Assembly: GCA_035578905.1 (NCBI GenBank)
Contig: JAQJVL010001104.1
Location: 62,001 to 126,000, forward strand
Direction of reading: 5' to 3'
Origin: Stictocephala bisonia
Taxonomy: Eukaryota; Arthropoda; Insecta; Hemiptera; Membracidae
Length of the DNA: 64,000 nt
Shown here: positions 1-13,500 of the stretch, piece by piece
How the letters are laid out: each line of letters begins with the position of its first letter
How positions within the stretch are numbered: position 1 is the first letter of the stretch
Notes under the pieces: generated by a model
Seen by the model: only the letters and a program-made list of their open reading frames with translations
What the model was told of the DNA's origin: nothing
Database searches by the model: none
Translations under genes and position numbers: made by a program

Positions 1-19
1 AGGTAAAAAAAAATTTCAT

Positions 20-145
20 TTATAAAATCAGATCTTGAAACTGGGTTCATAAAAGAATATGAATGATTTTATGAGTGTAGTCTAGTTACTAACTGAGTTC
101 GACTGTTCCTCAGAAAGGGACATTTATTAATAGCCCAATAGACAG
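20..145 (-). repeat. Fragment of the tRNA-SINE seen at 34108-34412
   Basis: The stretch with gagtgtagt, cagaaagggacatttatt and aatagcccaat matches the body of the fuller SINE copy in the same orientation. Neither the tRNA-like head nor the A-rich tail is present. Confidence 0.55.
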
Positions 146-433
146 GTCAACTAAGGGACCTATATCTTAACATGGAATCCGAACTACATAATTACACACA
201 TTTTTTGTGCTGACAGTAGAAACTGCAGTTATTTTAGTGACAATATGTTAAAGCTACTGTGCAACCATAACACAGGATAATATACACTAATAAAAGTGAT
301 CTCATATTTTCATGTATCATAAAATAAATATGGAAAATAATGTGGTTTATCTCTAGTAATAAACAGTGTAATAGAGTCAAATTCATATGTATGAGTTAAA
401 ACGTTAGCTCCTCTTTTCTCTCACGTTAGCTTT

Positions 434-645
434 CTGTAATGTTCTTGTATTGATTGGGTGTGGCATTACCATCAAGATTCGTTCATGTGGGAGAATGCCA
501 AGGATCACTATTGTGGTGAGAATGAGTCGGAGAGCTCTCTGTAATGTTCTTGTATTGATTGGGAGTGGCATCGCCATCAAGATCCGTTCCTCTGGAGAAA
601 CTGAGTGGAGAGAAACTAAGACTTGTTCGTGATCGGAAGACCATT
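434..645. repeat. About 105-bp tandem duplication
   Basis: The motif ctgtaatgttcttgtattga begins at 434 and again at 539, followed both times by a near-identical atcaagat-cgttc segment. Two diverged copies. Function unknown. Confidence 0.7.
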
Positions 646-1530
646 TAGATTCCTGATATTAGTTGAATGGGAGCAACTGATAATTGTTTGTGTAATGACT
701 ATATACAATATGTTGGAGTACAAAGATTCGTTCTCCGTGCTGTGATAATCCTTGAAACACGATTCTGGGAAAGATTTTTAATAGCAGTAGATGTGTCTGT
801 AAACTGCTACCGATGGTTTCCCATGACACCAGCGGCAAGTCCCGTGCCAGTATCGTTTGACCATTCGTGGAAGGGGATTGAGCCTGTGGCTGTGGCGCCA
901 GGCTTCCTTCAATTGCGCGCTTTGATTGTTCGTTACGATAGCTTTCCTGCCACACACAAGAGAGTTTATAATGGACAGTTGTTGGAGTTTGTACTCAAGG
1001 TCGAGGATTATGCTGGATAGATGGCTACGAATTTTAATTGATTAAAACCTGAAATGGGGATAAAATTTAGTTTTAAGAAATAATTTAATACTATAATTTA
1101 TTTTGAATTGTAAGAATAAAATTAGTTATTTTCTCAATTTTATTTTATTCCAGCAAAAATAGTCTAAAACCAGATTGAAAATAGAATTTTTTCAACTGAT
1201 CAAGGACCAAAATTGTGAGGAAACTTATTGTAACACATTATTATGGCAAGTTAAGTTTAACCAACATCAGCAAATGTTTCATTCTCTTAAGTGTTCTATT
1301 TTTTAAAAAGGGTGGTCTTTCTTTTAATAAAGTTTGTGCTTCTGAGATTGACTAACCAAAATAGTGGTGAGAGAAGTCCCATTAATACTTAACAGCCAAC
1401 ATATGCACAGTGCAAGTCTTGACATAAAGAACTGACCTCAGTTAGAAGCTATCACAAAAAAAAACCATCATTCCTCACAGACTAAAACTAACTTAACGTG
1501 AGGTTTTTAAATCAATCACAAGATACTCAC
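646..1530. other. AGL intron, no gene recognised
   Basis: Open frames exist on both strands between about 660 and 1020 (98 and 117 codons), overlapping each other and with no motif I recognise. They may be chance or an eroded repeat. From 1020 to 1530 the sequence is AT-rich with nothing notable. Confidence 0.4.
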
Positions 1531-1716
1531 AGGACCCTGATGATAGTTAAAACCATGAGCCACTTTGGGGTCAGAGGACTGGTTTTCGTTATCATAGTCC
1601 CCACAATAAGCCCAATCACTTGGGTCCAGTGTCTTCATTCCCAAGGGACCAAGAAGGTGTTCCTCAGCAGTTTTCAACGCTTGCCATGCATTTGCCGGTG
1701 TGAACAGCTCCGGGGC
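1531..1716 (-). CDS. AGL: AGL exon r (last exon visible)
   Basis: Acceptor tatgacag, donor gtgagt, phase 0 at both ends. Encodes [40 protein letters not shown] and [10 protein letters not shown]. The continuation expected in relatives (EWLWPIGYF and the C-terminal PELTN segment) is not present between 1 and 1530. Confidence 0.96.
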
Positions 1717-4700
1717 CTGTCATATACCAGAAATATTACCACAGCCACTAGTAATATAACCCCATATTATCACAACAATGGATAATACAGGGTCAATATA
1801 TATATGGCAACCTATCATGGACATATAGATGGTGACATGTGTCTATGGTAGGTTGAAGTATATGCAATAAACTACCTAAAACTTAATTCATAATAAATAA
1901 ATGTTAACTCTATACATTAAATCTATTTCCTATTACTTAGGAGGTTAATATACAACTAAATAGTGTGATGAAGTCTACCAGTTCCCTCATAGCAAACTCT
2001 CTACCATGGTTTCCAGTGCTCTGCAAAATAGCTCCACTAGATATAAGATATAAAGAGGAACTTTTCAGTGAGTTCAAAAAAGATCCTCTATAACAATTAG
2101 GGGTGTGCGAGTAGTGATTTTTGATTTCGTCGAGTAGTTGGCATTTTTTTCGAGTATCGAGTATTTACAGAAAGATTTCCTGTTCACCCAAGACAACTGT
2201 AAAAGGCAGACACCATCCTAAGCCTATGTTAAGTTTTGCCAGATTCGTAAATATATACATCTAAACTGAACACAATAATTTCGATTTGTTTGTAACTGTA
2301 ACATATGATAAATAAAACTTTTTACTTCCTGCCTTCCAATATTTTTACTAGTGGTATTGTTTTGTTTAACCTTTTTCCTTTTTTCATAGATAATATGATA
2401 TAAGAAACTAAGAAAGTATATTATTAATTGAAACAACGTGGATTATAAAGATTTAATCTGTTCACTCATATCACAGATCAGATTTTCTAAGCAAGCCAAT
2501 TATACTGTTTCACAGCCGGCCGATATGTTTATCTGGCAGTTCAGTTCAAATTGTACTGCAAAAACGTCAAAGCTTGATGGCAAAAGCTGCATTCAACCAA
2601 ACTGATGCTAAAATTCACCCGTAGTTAACAGTAATTTCAAAACACAAATTAACTGTACTTTTTTTAATTGGAATGGATAGTCTGTAGGAATTAATTGGAT
2701 TCTAGGAATAAATACAGATTCTCCTCTAGTACTGCTAGTAATAATAGATGCTTCAATAACATTTTTCTGGAGAGTAGTTACTCTTAAACATGTACCATTG
2801 CATAATTTTGGTGGAAAAAGGTTTCTGAGGAGCATGACCGACCGGTGTTCCAATTTTTAAAGTGAGTCTATGTGGTGGAAATTCAGGTGGGTCTATGTAT
2901 GCAGAAATTCATTTGGAAATTGTACAGCATCATCTACTTGTACAATCGAATCAATCGATAGGTATTCAAATTTTATTTCTTGAAAAGAGTGTAGTAAAAT
3001 ATTATTAATTTTTACAGCTGTCTCATTTTTTGGAGTCAATATTGCTTTTTCACAAAGCCATTCAGTTGATTTAAGCTTAATTTAGTATATACTGTCTATA
3101 AATTCCTTTAGAGTAATTACCACATTTCCTAGTTCTGAGGGAAAATTAATTTTTCCTCCAGATTCAGAATATTTACCATAACCTATATTCGAAGGTAGAT
3201 CAAGAAAGTTTCCAGCAGTTTCATCACCTCTAAGATAAAATCTCATATTTTTTAAAGAGAGAATTTTATTGTAAAAGACACATCAAAATCAGTAATAATA
3301 AAAGAGCTTGACATGGAAGCTTGAGGAATTGTAGAATGGGTGTAGAATAAACAGGATTGTTGACAGTCCATAGGATCAGAACAGCTTCTGGGTGGAGATG
3401 TTTTCATAGGTGAAGGAGATGTTAATGTCATAGCAACTAAGACGTTGAAATGGCCTTCAAATTGTTTGCCCTGAACCAGAGACGTCGTTAATCCCTTTCA
3501 TTCTCTCCATATTTGGCCAGAAGTTTGCCATCACAATATATTTTAAACATGAAGGTGGTAATGTCTCCCGCTGCCTTGAGCTCACAAGATGAACCTTAAG
3601 TCTCATAATTGGACTTTTGGGATATCTGTTGTAGCTTATTGTAGTATTGTTGGACTATGTTTCACTATTGTATAATCATAGTGAACTGTTTGAACCTCTG
3701 CTAGTTGTTAAGACATGTGATGTACGATAGCTACCCGTACCTCAGACTCTCTTGATGCTAAACCGTGTGCAATATAAGACAGAGAGTAAAAATAGGCATG
3801 CACCATCCACAAGATTACACGGTAATCAACATCCTCACCATCTACGACTATATTCACAGCTTCAACTATGCCTTGAAAAAAGCAAGAAAAAAGATTCTGA
3901 GTCATACAAAAAATTAAAATGATGAAACCTCTCTTCCAGAGAATTAATATGCACACGATAACTTCGATTACAAAAACTTCAGAAAGAATTATTTACATAC
4001 AACTCAAAACAATTTAAATCAAACTAATTTGTCAAAAAATCAAAAATAATACAGCAGTTAATCACATATGTAACAAATTTGTGTCATGTTTATGTTTTTG
4101 TGTATCAGCTCTTTTAAATAAATTATTAAATTAAATTAATGGCAATGTTATTCTTATAGAAAAAAACTAATGTTTGGGGGCTGTTTCTCCCCCTCAGAAA
4201 TGGAATTTTAAAAAAATCTTTCCTTAGCACGCATTGAGACCATAAAACGAAGGTACTGTAACATTTTCAAGTAGCTATCTTTACAGTACCTTCATGTATG
4301 ATTTTTAGATTGGCCTCCATGTATTTCTTATGGAGAGGTGTAAACTATTTACAAAAAAATCATGATTTTTGTACCTCAACATAAAAATTTCACAAAATCC
4401 TTTCTTAGCTCACACCTAGGCCCTAAAATGAAGGTACTGTCAACATTTCAAAATCTTAACTATTGTGTTTGAGGCTTTACTTTAATTTTGAATTTTTCAC
4501 TTCTTCTTTTGTAAATATAGATTAGTTTTTTGCATTTTATGTAAGCAAATTCAAAAGTAAAAAAAATTATATAATCATGAAATAAAAATAATCAAGAATG
4601 TAAAAATACTAACCACAACCATAGCAATGGGAAAGTTTGGCCTAAGTTGGTAATCAGTCCACGCCTGGGTGGCTCCAACTGAATCCTTGTAGATACCTCG

Positions 4701-7526
4701 TCGGTTGATCAGATCAGGTCGTTCTTCTCCTGGTACTGGTGAAGAATGAATCCAAAAATACGATTCAAAATTGTTGGCAATTCGAGCATCCCATTCTTCA
4801 TATTTCCAAGTTGTTTGGCTACCTGCAAATCCCATTTTACTATGTACTGTTAAAAAAACTGATGTTTAAAATTGTTGACACATAATTTTCTTGTTGAAAT
4901 AATTAATGAAAATGTCTTTATTGTTCTGAACAAGTGGGGTACGAGAATTAAAGTATACGAATCAGGGACAAGAAATAATATGTAATATTGTTATTATTTA
5001 CGTATGTGCCTAATCGGACTTTCTTTGTGCCCAACTTGTTCCATTCTTCCGGAATGAATTCTCTTTCTTTCATCGGACCAAGGTGTTCGTCCTCTTTTTC
5101 CTGTATCTCTCTGATCTACTTTCCAATCAAAAACCTTTTTTTAAACATGTTTCTATTTCAAATGTCTGCTTGTGTTATACCTGTCAATTTTATATCTTTT
5201 ATTGCAGCTATCCATTTAATTGTTTCTGTTTTGGCCTTACTCGGTTTTCATAAAATTTTACAATTTGTATTGTTAACCTACTAGGTTCCATTCTTTTGAT
5301 GTGTCTGTAAAATTTTAGCCTTCGTTTTCTCATGTCAGAATGTATGTTAGTGTATTCTTATATTTCTTTATTACTTCTAAGTCTAAAACTGTGAATGTCA
5401 ATGTTCATTGGGCCTAGTATTTTCCTAATAATCTTCCTTTTTCGTTTTTGCATTTGTTCAATGTCAGTTTTTCTGTTTAAAACTAAAGTTTCAGACCCAT
5501 AAATGCATTCTGGTTTAATTACAGTGTTGTAATGTCTTTGTTTTGTGTATTTTGAAAGTGATATTTTTATCATAAATGTTTTGTGTTAGTATAAAAGTAG
5601 TTGCCATCTTTCGACCGTGAGCTTTATTTGTGAATTTTTCTAAGCCTGATTCTTGTATAGTTTCAATGATATACTTAAACTGAGATATTCTGATATTTCC
5701 ATATTTTGTGTTTATGAATTTCAATGCTGATTTGAGGAAAGTTATGTACAGTCGAACTTTGATAACTCGAATATCAAAGAAACTCCTTATTCCTTCGAGT
5801 TACGTATAGTTCGAAATATGGAGGTTATATTCATGTTATGGAGGTTATATTTTTACGCAATTTGACTTACAGAAGTAAATGAGATATAGAGGTCACTTAA
5901 ATAAAATTTGAGTTATAGTGGTAAAAACTACATTTTAGTTTCCTACAACTAAGTACATACTGTACAAGCATATACTATATTCTGTAACAAAATATGGAGA
6001 GTAAAATTAATGTGATGTCAAGAGAAATGAATTATTAACGAATTAAGAAATAATACGTCATTTTCTTTTGCTTAAGGCTGTTGGCAACACGTGAGTCAAT
6101 TATGTTTTATATGGCAACCACAGCAGAAATTAAATTCAGCAGCTATGTTCTTTCTTTGAGCACTCATCATTACTCACATGAACACAAAAATAAGAAAAAC
6201 ACAAGAGTGTTTGTACCGTGTCCCTAGCAGAAAAGAATGAGTTATAGAGGTAAATTATGCTGGAGTTCGACTTATAGAGGTCAAATTTTGCCAGAAGATT
6301 TTTTTTGTGTTACGAACAGTAGTTTTATTTGATTTATGCAAGTTTTCTGAAGGGAATCGATAACAATTTGATTTATCAAGGAATTCGATTTAAACAAGTT
6401 CAAATTATCAAAGTTTGACTGTATTCTGTTTTTTTCAAATAATATTTATAGACCTATTTTTCCGCAATTTCTTTCATGATTTCAATTTGTTTTTGGGCAG
6501 TTTTAATATCGTGAGCTAGGATTGCAAGGTCATCAGCAATAGCTAAACAATAAACTTTAACATTGGTTCTACCTAACTTAATGAGTTGATCGACGTTAGT
6601 TTCTATTGTTTGTTTCTGCTATTCCTGGATTACTTTTTCTAATTTTATACTCAAACAAAAATCCTACAATAGACTTTGTCAGGTATAGTACACATGAATA
6701 TGAGCACTAAAGAAAGCACTATCAATATGGAGAAATATCAAAATATATACTTAAAGTAACATCTTCTATTATATTATTACTTACAAATATACAGTGTGCA
6801 TAACATATTGTCTGAAAAAAAACCCCAATATTTTCTTTATTAATCAAAATAGAAATAGGTTCAGTAATTTTTGTGGGCAGATTTAATAAAAAAAGGCCTT
6901 CTGCTGTTTGAATTATGATCGTACTTCAGGAATAACTAAACAACTGGAGAGTTTTTACCTAGAACCACTCAATATTCAATCACCATTCTGTAATGATTGG
7001 ATCAAAATTTATTTTGAACTAAACTCCATATTTTAATCCCTTAATTTTAAGCACCAACCAATCAATTAACAAAAATGTATAGCTGTTTCCTTTTTATAGA
7101 TGCTGATGTCAGTTCCCTATTGAAAGACTGGTGCCAACAGCATGCGAATGGTTTAGTTTGTTACCATGCAAATTGTGCGCATTCTTGTGTAAAAAGCACT
7201 GAGTTAACAAATACATATTATTGTAATTTGTATCATGAGCTCTTATGGGCACTAAAAATTAAAAAAATAAAGACACAAAACTGGAACTTTAACGTGCATT
7301 CTTGAACTTTACAAATAACAAAACAAAAAACTTACTGTTTAGAAACAACCAAATTTTAATGCCGTAGATTAAGACAAAAAGAATAGTTTTCACATATTAC
7401 AGTTTTAGTACAAAGCGTATAATGGTGGACGGGAGGTTCATCACCACTTTTCTGTGTATGGGTGGGCAGGTTATAGCATTCTAGTTTTAGTTTGGTACAT
7501 GCATGTTAAACGGTTGAAGGAAGACA

Positions 7527-7570
<44 letters not shown>

Positions 7571-10500
7571 TAAATGATATTATTTGGAGTTTCCTATAGA
7601 CAATATTTCTCAATATTGCAGTTAACGGCTTTTCTGTTAGCTCATACTTAATATTTAACATTTTATTTTATTTTAGAAGCTACTTTAAATGTAAGTTCCG
7701 TGTTGATTATTTTTTTTATTGTAGTGTTACAGCATTTTATATAGTGCTAATGACAGGAAGGTTTCAATGTTATTGCAAGATAAAGTCATCAAGCAGCATC
7801 GGGCATGGCTATTGTTTGGATTTTTGAGTGATCCCATCCTTGAACATAGCCTACCAGGTCACTGATGGTGGTTTGAAGTCCCCTTTAAGCCTTTGGTCAC
7901 CAGGTTAAGACAGGACCTCTAACCTTAACTTTGCCTCAAAGGTCAGACCTACTTTATTATCCTTTGTAATTAATTTGAAAGCTAGGAAATAAAAAAGGAA
8001 ATCTAGATGACAGAATGATGTATCATTATGTTACTGGTCAGCAAAGCACGGTACAATATTTAGGATTGAGACAAACAAATATCAATAACTGTTGTACACT
8101 ATTTACCTCTTTCTACTAAAAACTGAAAATCAAACACATAATTTAAAGTTGGTAATTTAATAGAAATAAAAATTGACTGTGACATACCATCCTTGTTTTT
8201 GCGTGTTACACCACTGTGGGGAAAATGACCTTCTTTATGCATTTTGGACAAGAAACGTACTGCAGCCTTACAAAGCCCAACCAGTTCCACTGCCGAGCCA
8301 TCTCGTGGGGTTGCTGGTTTGCCTCTTATTCCAGCAGCATCACTAGATCCCATTTTGTCCATCCAGGTACCACAGTTCCACTCATTACCACCAAACACAA
8401 AACCTGGCAAAGGAACAAAAAGAGCACTTTACACGCATGTAATATGGAGAAATAACATAGGCTTTATTATTATTTAACACTACTTTTTAATGATGGTTTG
8501 TTTAAGTTTTAACTTTATCTTTTATTTCACTCTCATAATTAAATAAGACTTATTTTTAATCAGAATTTATTTGCGCATTGATAAAAGCTGAACAATATAA
8601 ATGGTTTTATGTATGCTAATCATATTTACAGAATTTAGGTAAAAATAGTTAATTATTGTACATTTTTGATTAAGTTTTAGAAAATATTGTCTTTCACTTG
8701 TATTTTAGTAATCAGCTAGTTATTTTTATTTATTCTTAAGACGCCTATCGTCAAGATATGGGCCAATATGCATTTAAAATGAGTGTAATGAGTCTAAATC
8801 AGCGAATATAATCATTGTTACAAACTAAGACCGACTATTCCTTAGAAAGTGTCATTAATTATAAGCCAAACGACAAATAAACAGAGCATTTGAAAGATTT
8901 TTAAATATGATTTCTAGTTGGTTTTGATTCTGTGCTTTTTTAAGGTATTGCTACTAAATGAATGTTAGTGTTATAGTCATCTGCTGGCAGTGGGTTTTAT
9001 TTTCAGGAGCATACACACACATTTTATTTCATGATTTAAATTTTGTAGAGTTAAAAGTGTTTAGTGGCAATTTTAATATATTGGAATTAGTATATATTAC
9101 GAACATATGAATATATTAATATTAGTACTCCTTTTTAACGAAAAAAGTAAAAATGTCCAAAAATTATGAGACGCTAAAGTAAGAAAATCTTTTAAAAGAA
9201 TCTTAAGATGCGGTCTATATGGCCCCTATTGATAACAAGTTTGATAACAATTTTTAATTATTATTTGATTTGGTATTTCAAAGACAAATTTAAGAATTAA
9301 AGATAATATTGGAGAGATATGACATCAGCAAACTTACCTTAAAAGACAAGTTCACTAACACCACAGTAGTAGTAATAAACACATAATCTCACAAATTTTC
9401 TATACCACTAGCATTTTCTTCAAGTGAGTAGAGAGAGAGAGACTGAAATGGCTTCCACTATTGCTGGGTAGGTGGCTGTGGTGGGGTTGTACATCCATAG
9501 AGCAACACTCAGGTATATATGCAGTATTACAGTTAGTTCATATATATATATGAAGTTTGCTGATGGGGAAGGGGTTGAAGGGAAGTGGTCTATCTTATGT
9601 TCAGATTAGGTGGGTCAAGGAATTTTGTTATCCATTGGTGTGCTAATTCCATCCTTCGGAGTTGGGAACTATTGGCATGGGAAGGAAGGGATCTGATTAC
9701 CTTAGTGGTGTAATGCTGATCAAAATTTTGATTATGGAGAAGAGTTTGGGCAGGGACAGGTTTTTCAGGTTTTGGACTTTGCAATCATGTCTATGGCCAT
9801 TCATGCGTTTTCGAAGGGTTTCACTTATTAAAAACCAAATCCGTTTAGCCCAGTCCCAAAACCAACCCCAAACCAGAAGCAGTTCCCAATGCTTACCCCT
9901 TTTCACTAATTACCACCATGGCCTACAGAAACTTAACCAAATCCTGAAAGATGGCTTCAACATCTTAAAAGCTTCCTCCCACACCAAATATCTCCTCGAA
10001 AAACCTCCTATTGTGACTTTCATACAAAACAAAAACCTCCGCCGAATCCTGGTCCATCCTAAGTTACCTGATCCCAACATCCTGATCTGTCCTAAAGACC
10101 AGCAACCATCCGGTTCCAATCCTTTTAACAAGAAATCTTGCAAAACCTGCCCTATTCATCTCCCAGCCACATCTTTTACCAGCTCCACTACCTCCTTAAC
10201 CTACAAGATACCTGGAAACCACTCCTGTGATTCCACCAATCTAATTTATCAACTCCAGTGCCAGCGCTGTCCTTCCCAATATATCGGCCTTACCAGTGAA
10301 ACCCTTCGAAAACGCATGAATGGCCATAGACATGATTGCAAAGTCCAAAATCTTGAAAAACCTGCCTCTGCCCATACTCTTCTCCATAATCAAAATTTTG
10401 ATCAGTGTTACACCACTTAAGTAATCAGATCCCTTCCTTTTCATGCCAATCGTTCCCAACTCCGAAGGATGGAATCAGCACACCAATGGATAACAAAATC

Positions 10501-13500
10501 CCATGACCCACCTAATCTGAACACAAGATAGACCACTTCCCTTCAACCCCTTCCCCATCAGGAAACTTCAAATATATATATACTAACTGAAATACTGCAT
10601 CTATACCTGAGTGTTGCTCTATGGATGTACAACCCCCACCACAGCCACCTACCCAGCAATAGTGAGATTATGTGTTTATTTTGTGTTTGTTACTACTACT
10701 CTGGTGTTAGGCAACTTGTCTTTTAAGGTAAGTTTGATGATGTCATATCTCTCCAATATACTAATTCCTGGCCTAGTGCCCTTTAACCTAACCCAGAATT
10801 AAAGATAAATGTTTCGACTGGATAGATAGTTAATCTTTGAACAATTAAGAGATGACAAATATTAAAAAAATACAACTAACTACAAAAGTAACAAAAGACC
10901 TAAACCTGTATAAATGTTCAAAAAATAAATAAAAATTATAGAAAAAATCCCTGATTTTCAATCAAACGTAATTATAAGCAAAAATATTACAGTAGTTACA
11001 AAGAAATTAGTAAAATCTTGAACCATTATTTTATTAACTCTGTTCAAATTAAGGTAGATAATTTTTCTAGGACGTGTAAGGAAAATGTCAAACATCCTTC
11101 TCATTTAACACAAACACAATAGAAATGAGAAGTGGTTATGATGAAGTATTATTAAAAATACTAAAATCAGCATTATAACAGTTTAGAAATATTTTGGTTC
11201 ATGTAATTTACTCTTCAGTTTGTAAGTTAAAAATTTCAACATTACCTCAATATATCAAAACTGTAATTACAATATTTAAAAAGTACGAGAACAAATTTAA
11301 ATAAACTATTACCCAATATCATTACTACCCCCAATTTTACAATATCCACAGCCACTGTTACGGATCCATTCAACAGTATTTCAGTTTGCTAAAGAGTTTT
11401 TGAAATGCCTCCTCTCATTAAAAATGCCACCTGTGAAGTATGCGCTGTGTAAGTTTTCTTAACGCTTAAGGTATAAATGTAACTGACATTCATCTTGAGA
11501 TCTGTTACAGTGACAATTTGGTTTAAAAAGTCATTACCACTTCTATTGTAATACTGTAGCAATGTTAGAGAACTGGCTAAACATTTTTTTTTTGATTCTC
11601 CGTCACCATTTTCAGAGTGTAGCGTGAGCATAACTATCGGTGCTTCAAACGTTCTGTCACAATTTCACAAATCTCACTCCTTGACTTGAGGAAAATCATA
11701 GTTACTCACTCATCCTACACTCATGTAATCAATCATATTCACCTTAAAATACACACTGAGTTGTGCCAGCATGTCATATGTAAGAATAAGAATTAGATAA
11801 TGATGCAATTGTAATATGTTGGTTCTCTCTGACTTCCCTCAACTTTTTGCACCACCTCATCAGTAGTAAGTAAAGGTACACATTTGTACACCTCATAATA
11901 CACATTTGTACGGCCATCATTAAAAGCACAAATCATGTTGGTCCAACTCAACAGGAGTGAAAATGAATAACTGAAACCCTAGCTGATTTGTTGCTGAATG
12001 AGTAAGTGGCTTTCTACATATTTTGCAAGTTATTTGATGTTTCTTTGCTATGAATTTTGTTTTTTAATAAATCTTTAGATAAAAAAACATACAAATCACA
12101 GTTTTTATACAGACAAAAAACTTTATAATGAAATACATGTTAAGGTATACATTATAAACCCCAAAAAAATTCCACTGTCCATAAAAACTCTGAAAAAATT
12201 TAAGGAATTCCAAGTTTGACCATTTTTATTTTTTACTCTTCTTATTGATTATTTCTAAAACACGCAAAAGCAATTATTTCTTATAAGATAAATCATTCAA
12301 TTCATATACTTAAGAGTACCAACCAGTTTTAGGATGAACTCCAATCTGCACATTGAAACCTTGATTAGTCATGTGGGCATCTATCTTCGTGCCAGCGTTG
12401 CGTTCCCGATAGCAAAGGCCTTGGAAATGAACTTGCAGTGCCTCTTGAATCACATTGTATAAAGGCTGATCCTGTTCAATTATATACTCTTAACATTTTG
12501 TAGCAATATTTTAAGAAACAGCAACATAATTTTAACACTCTAAATAGCCAATGTTTGAAGCTTCTGTTGCCCTGTCAGTCAAAATTTAATGCACATTAAT
12601 ATTTCTAATGTTTTTACTGATCATGAAAAGTTATCTTCTTAATGACAGTGAACTATGAAGGACATGTATGACTAACATAACATTTTTTCTAATGCCTTGA
12701 GTTTATGTTTACTTGTACACAATATAACTACTGAATATTGGTAAATTGTTTTTCACCATATCGTAGGATACAGTATTAAATGCTCTTAAGTAATTTTAAT
12801 AGGGTAATGTTTTGGGATATTTTTTTCGTGAAACATTTTCATAATAAATTCACAGTTTTTACTAAAAAAACTGAACAGGAGTTATTGTTTGTATAGTACT
12901 ATAGTGTAATTCCTTAATAAAATTCATTTAGTAGAACTATTTATTATCTTTCCCTTCTATCCAACATTTTTATTTTTTCAACATCATCTCAGCCCGTCCA
13001 TGTCGGATAAGTGAGGCTCTACAGTATAATATACAAACTGTCTCAAAAAATAATAAAATAATAATTACAAAAAAATTTTACCTGCTACTTTATATCTGTT
13101 AAAAATAAAAGCACACTGACTGGTTAGTGCACAAGTACATAAGTGAAACCTGAGAGAAGACGAACATATATCCAAAGAGAATCATCAGAAGCTAAACAAG
13201 GCATTCCTAAACTTTAGGCTTTATTAATTAATAACACTTTTGAATTAAAATTGGGTCTTGTTGATAATAAAATTATAATATTCATATAGTTCTTGTAAGA
13301 ATAGTTATATCATTTGCATGCTTACAGTTTGTTATAATTTACAAGATTTAAGATACAGTCAACTCCCGTTTATCCGCGAGGTACTACTAATAGGTAGTAC
13401 CGTTTTCAGGGTGGTAAAACGTTTATTTAATTGTGTAAATACTACTGTATTTAATACTGTACAGTTTATTACAGTATTTAACAGTTACTGTAAATTTTAC

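Noticed and set aside
1..1530. Search for the final AGL exon (EWLWP... PELTN...)
   Set aside because: No frame on the minus strand gives these motifs, so the last exon is taken to lie outside the window.
9662..9829. Extension of the Penelope plus-strand frame back to Met 9662
   Set aside because: This part lies in the inverted left arm, whose coding sense is the minus strand; only the frame from about 9830 on matches the family.
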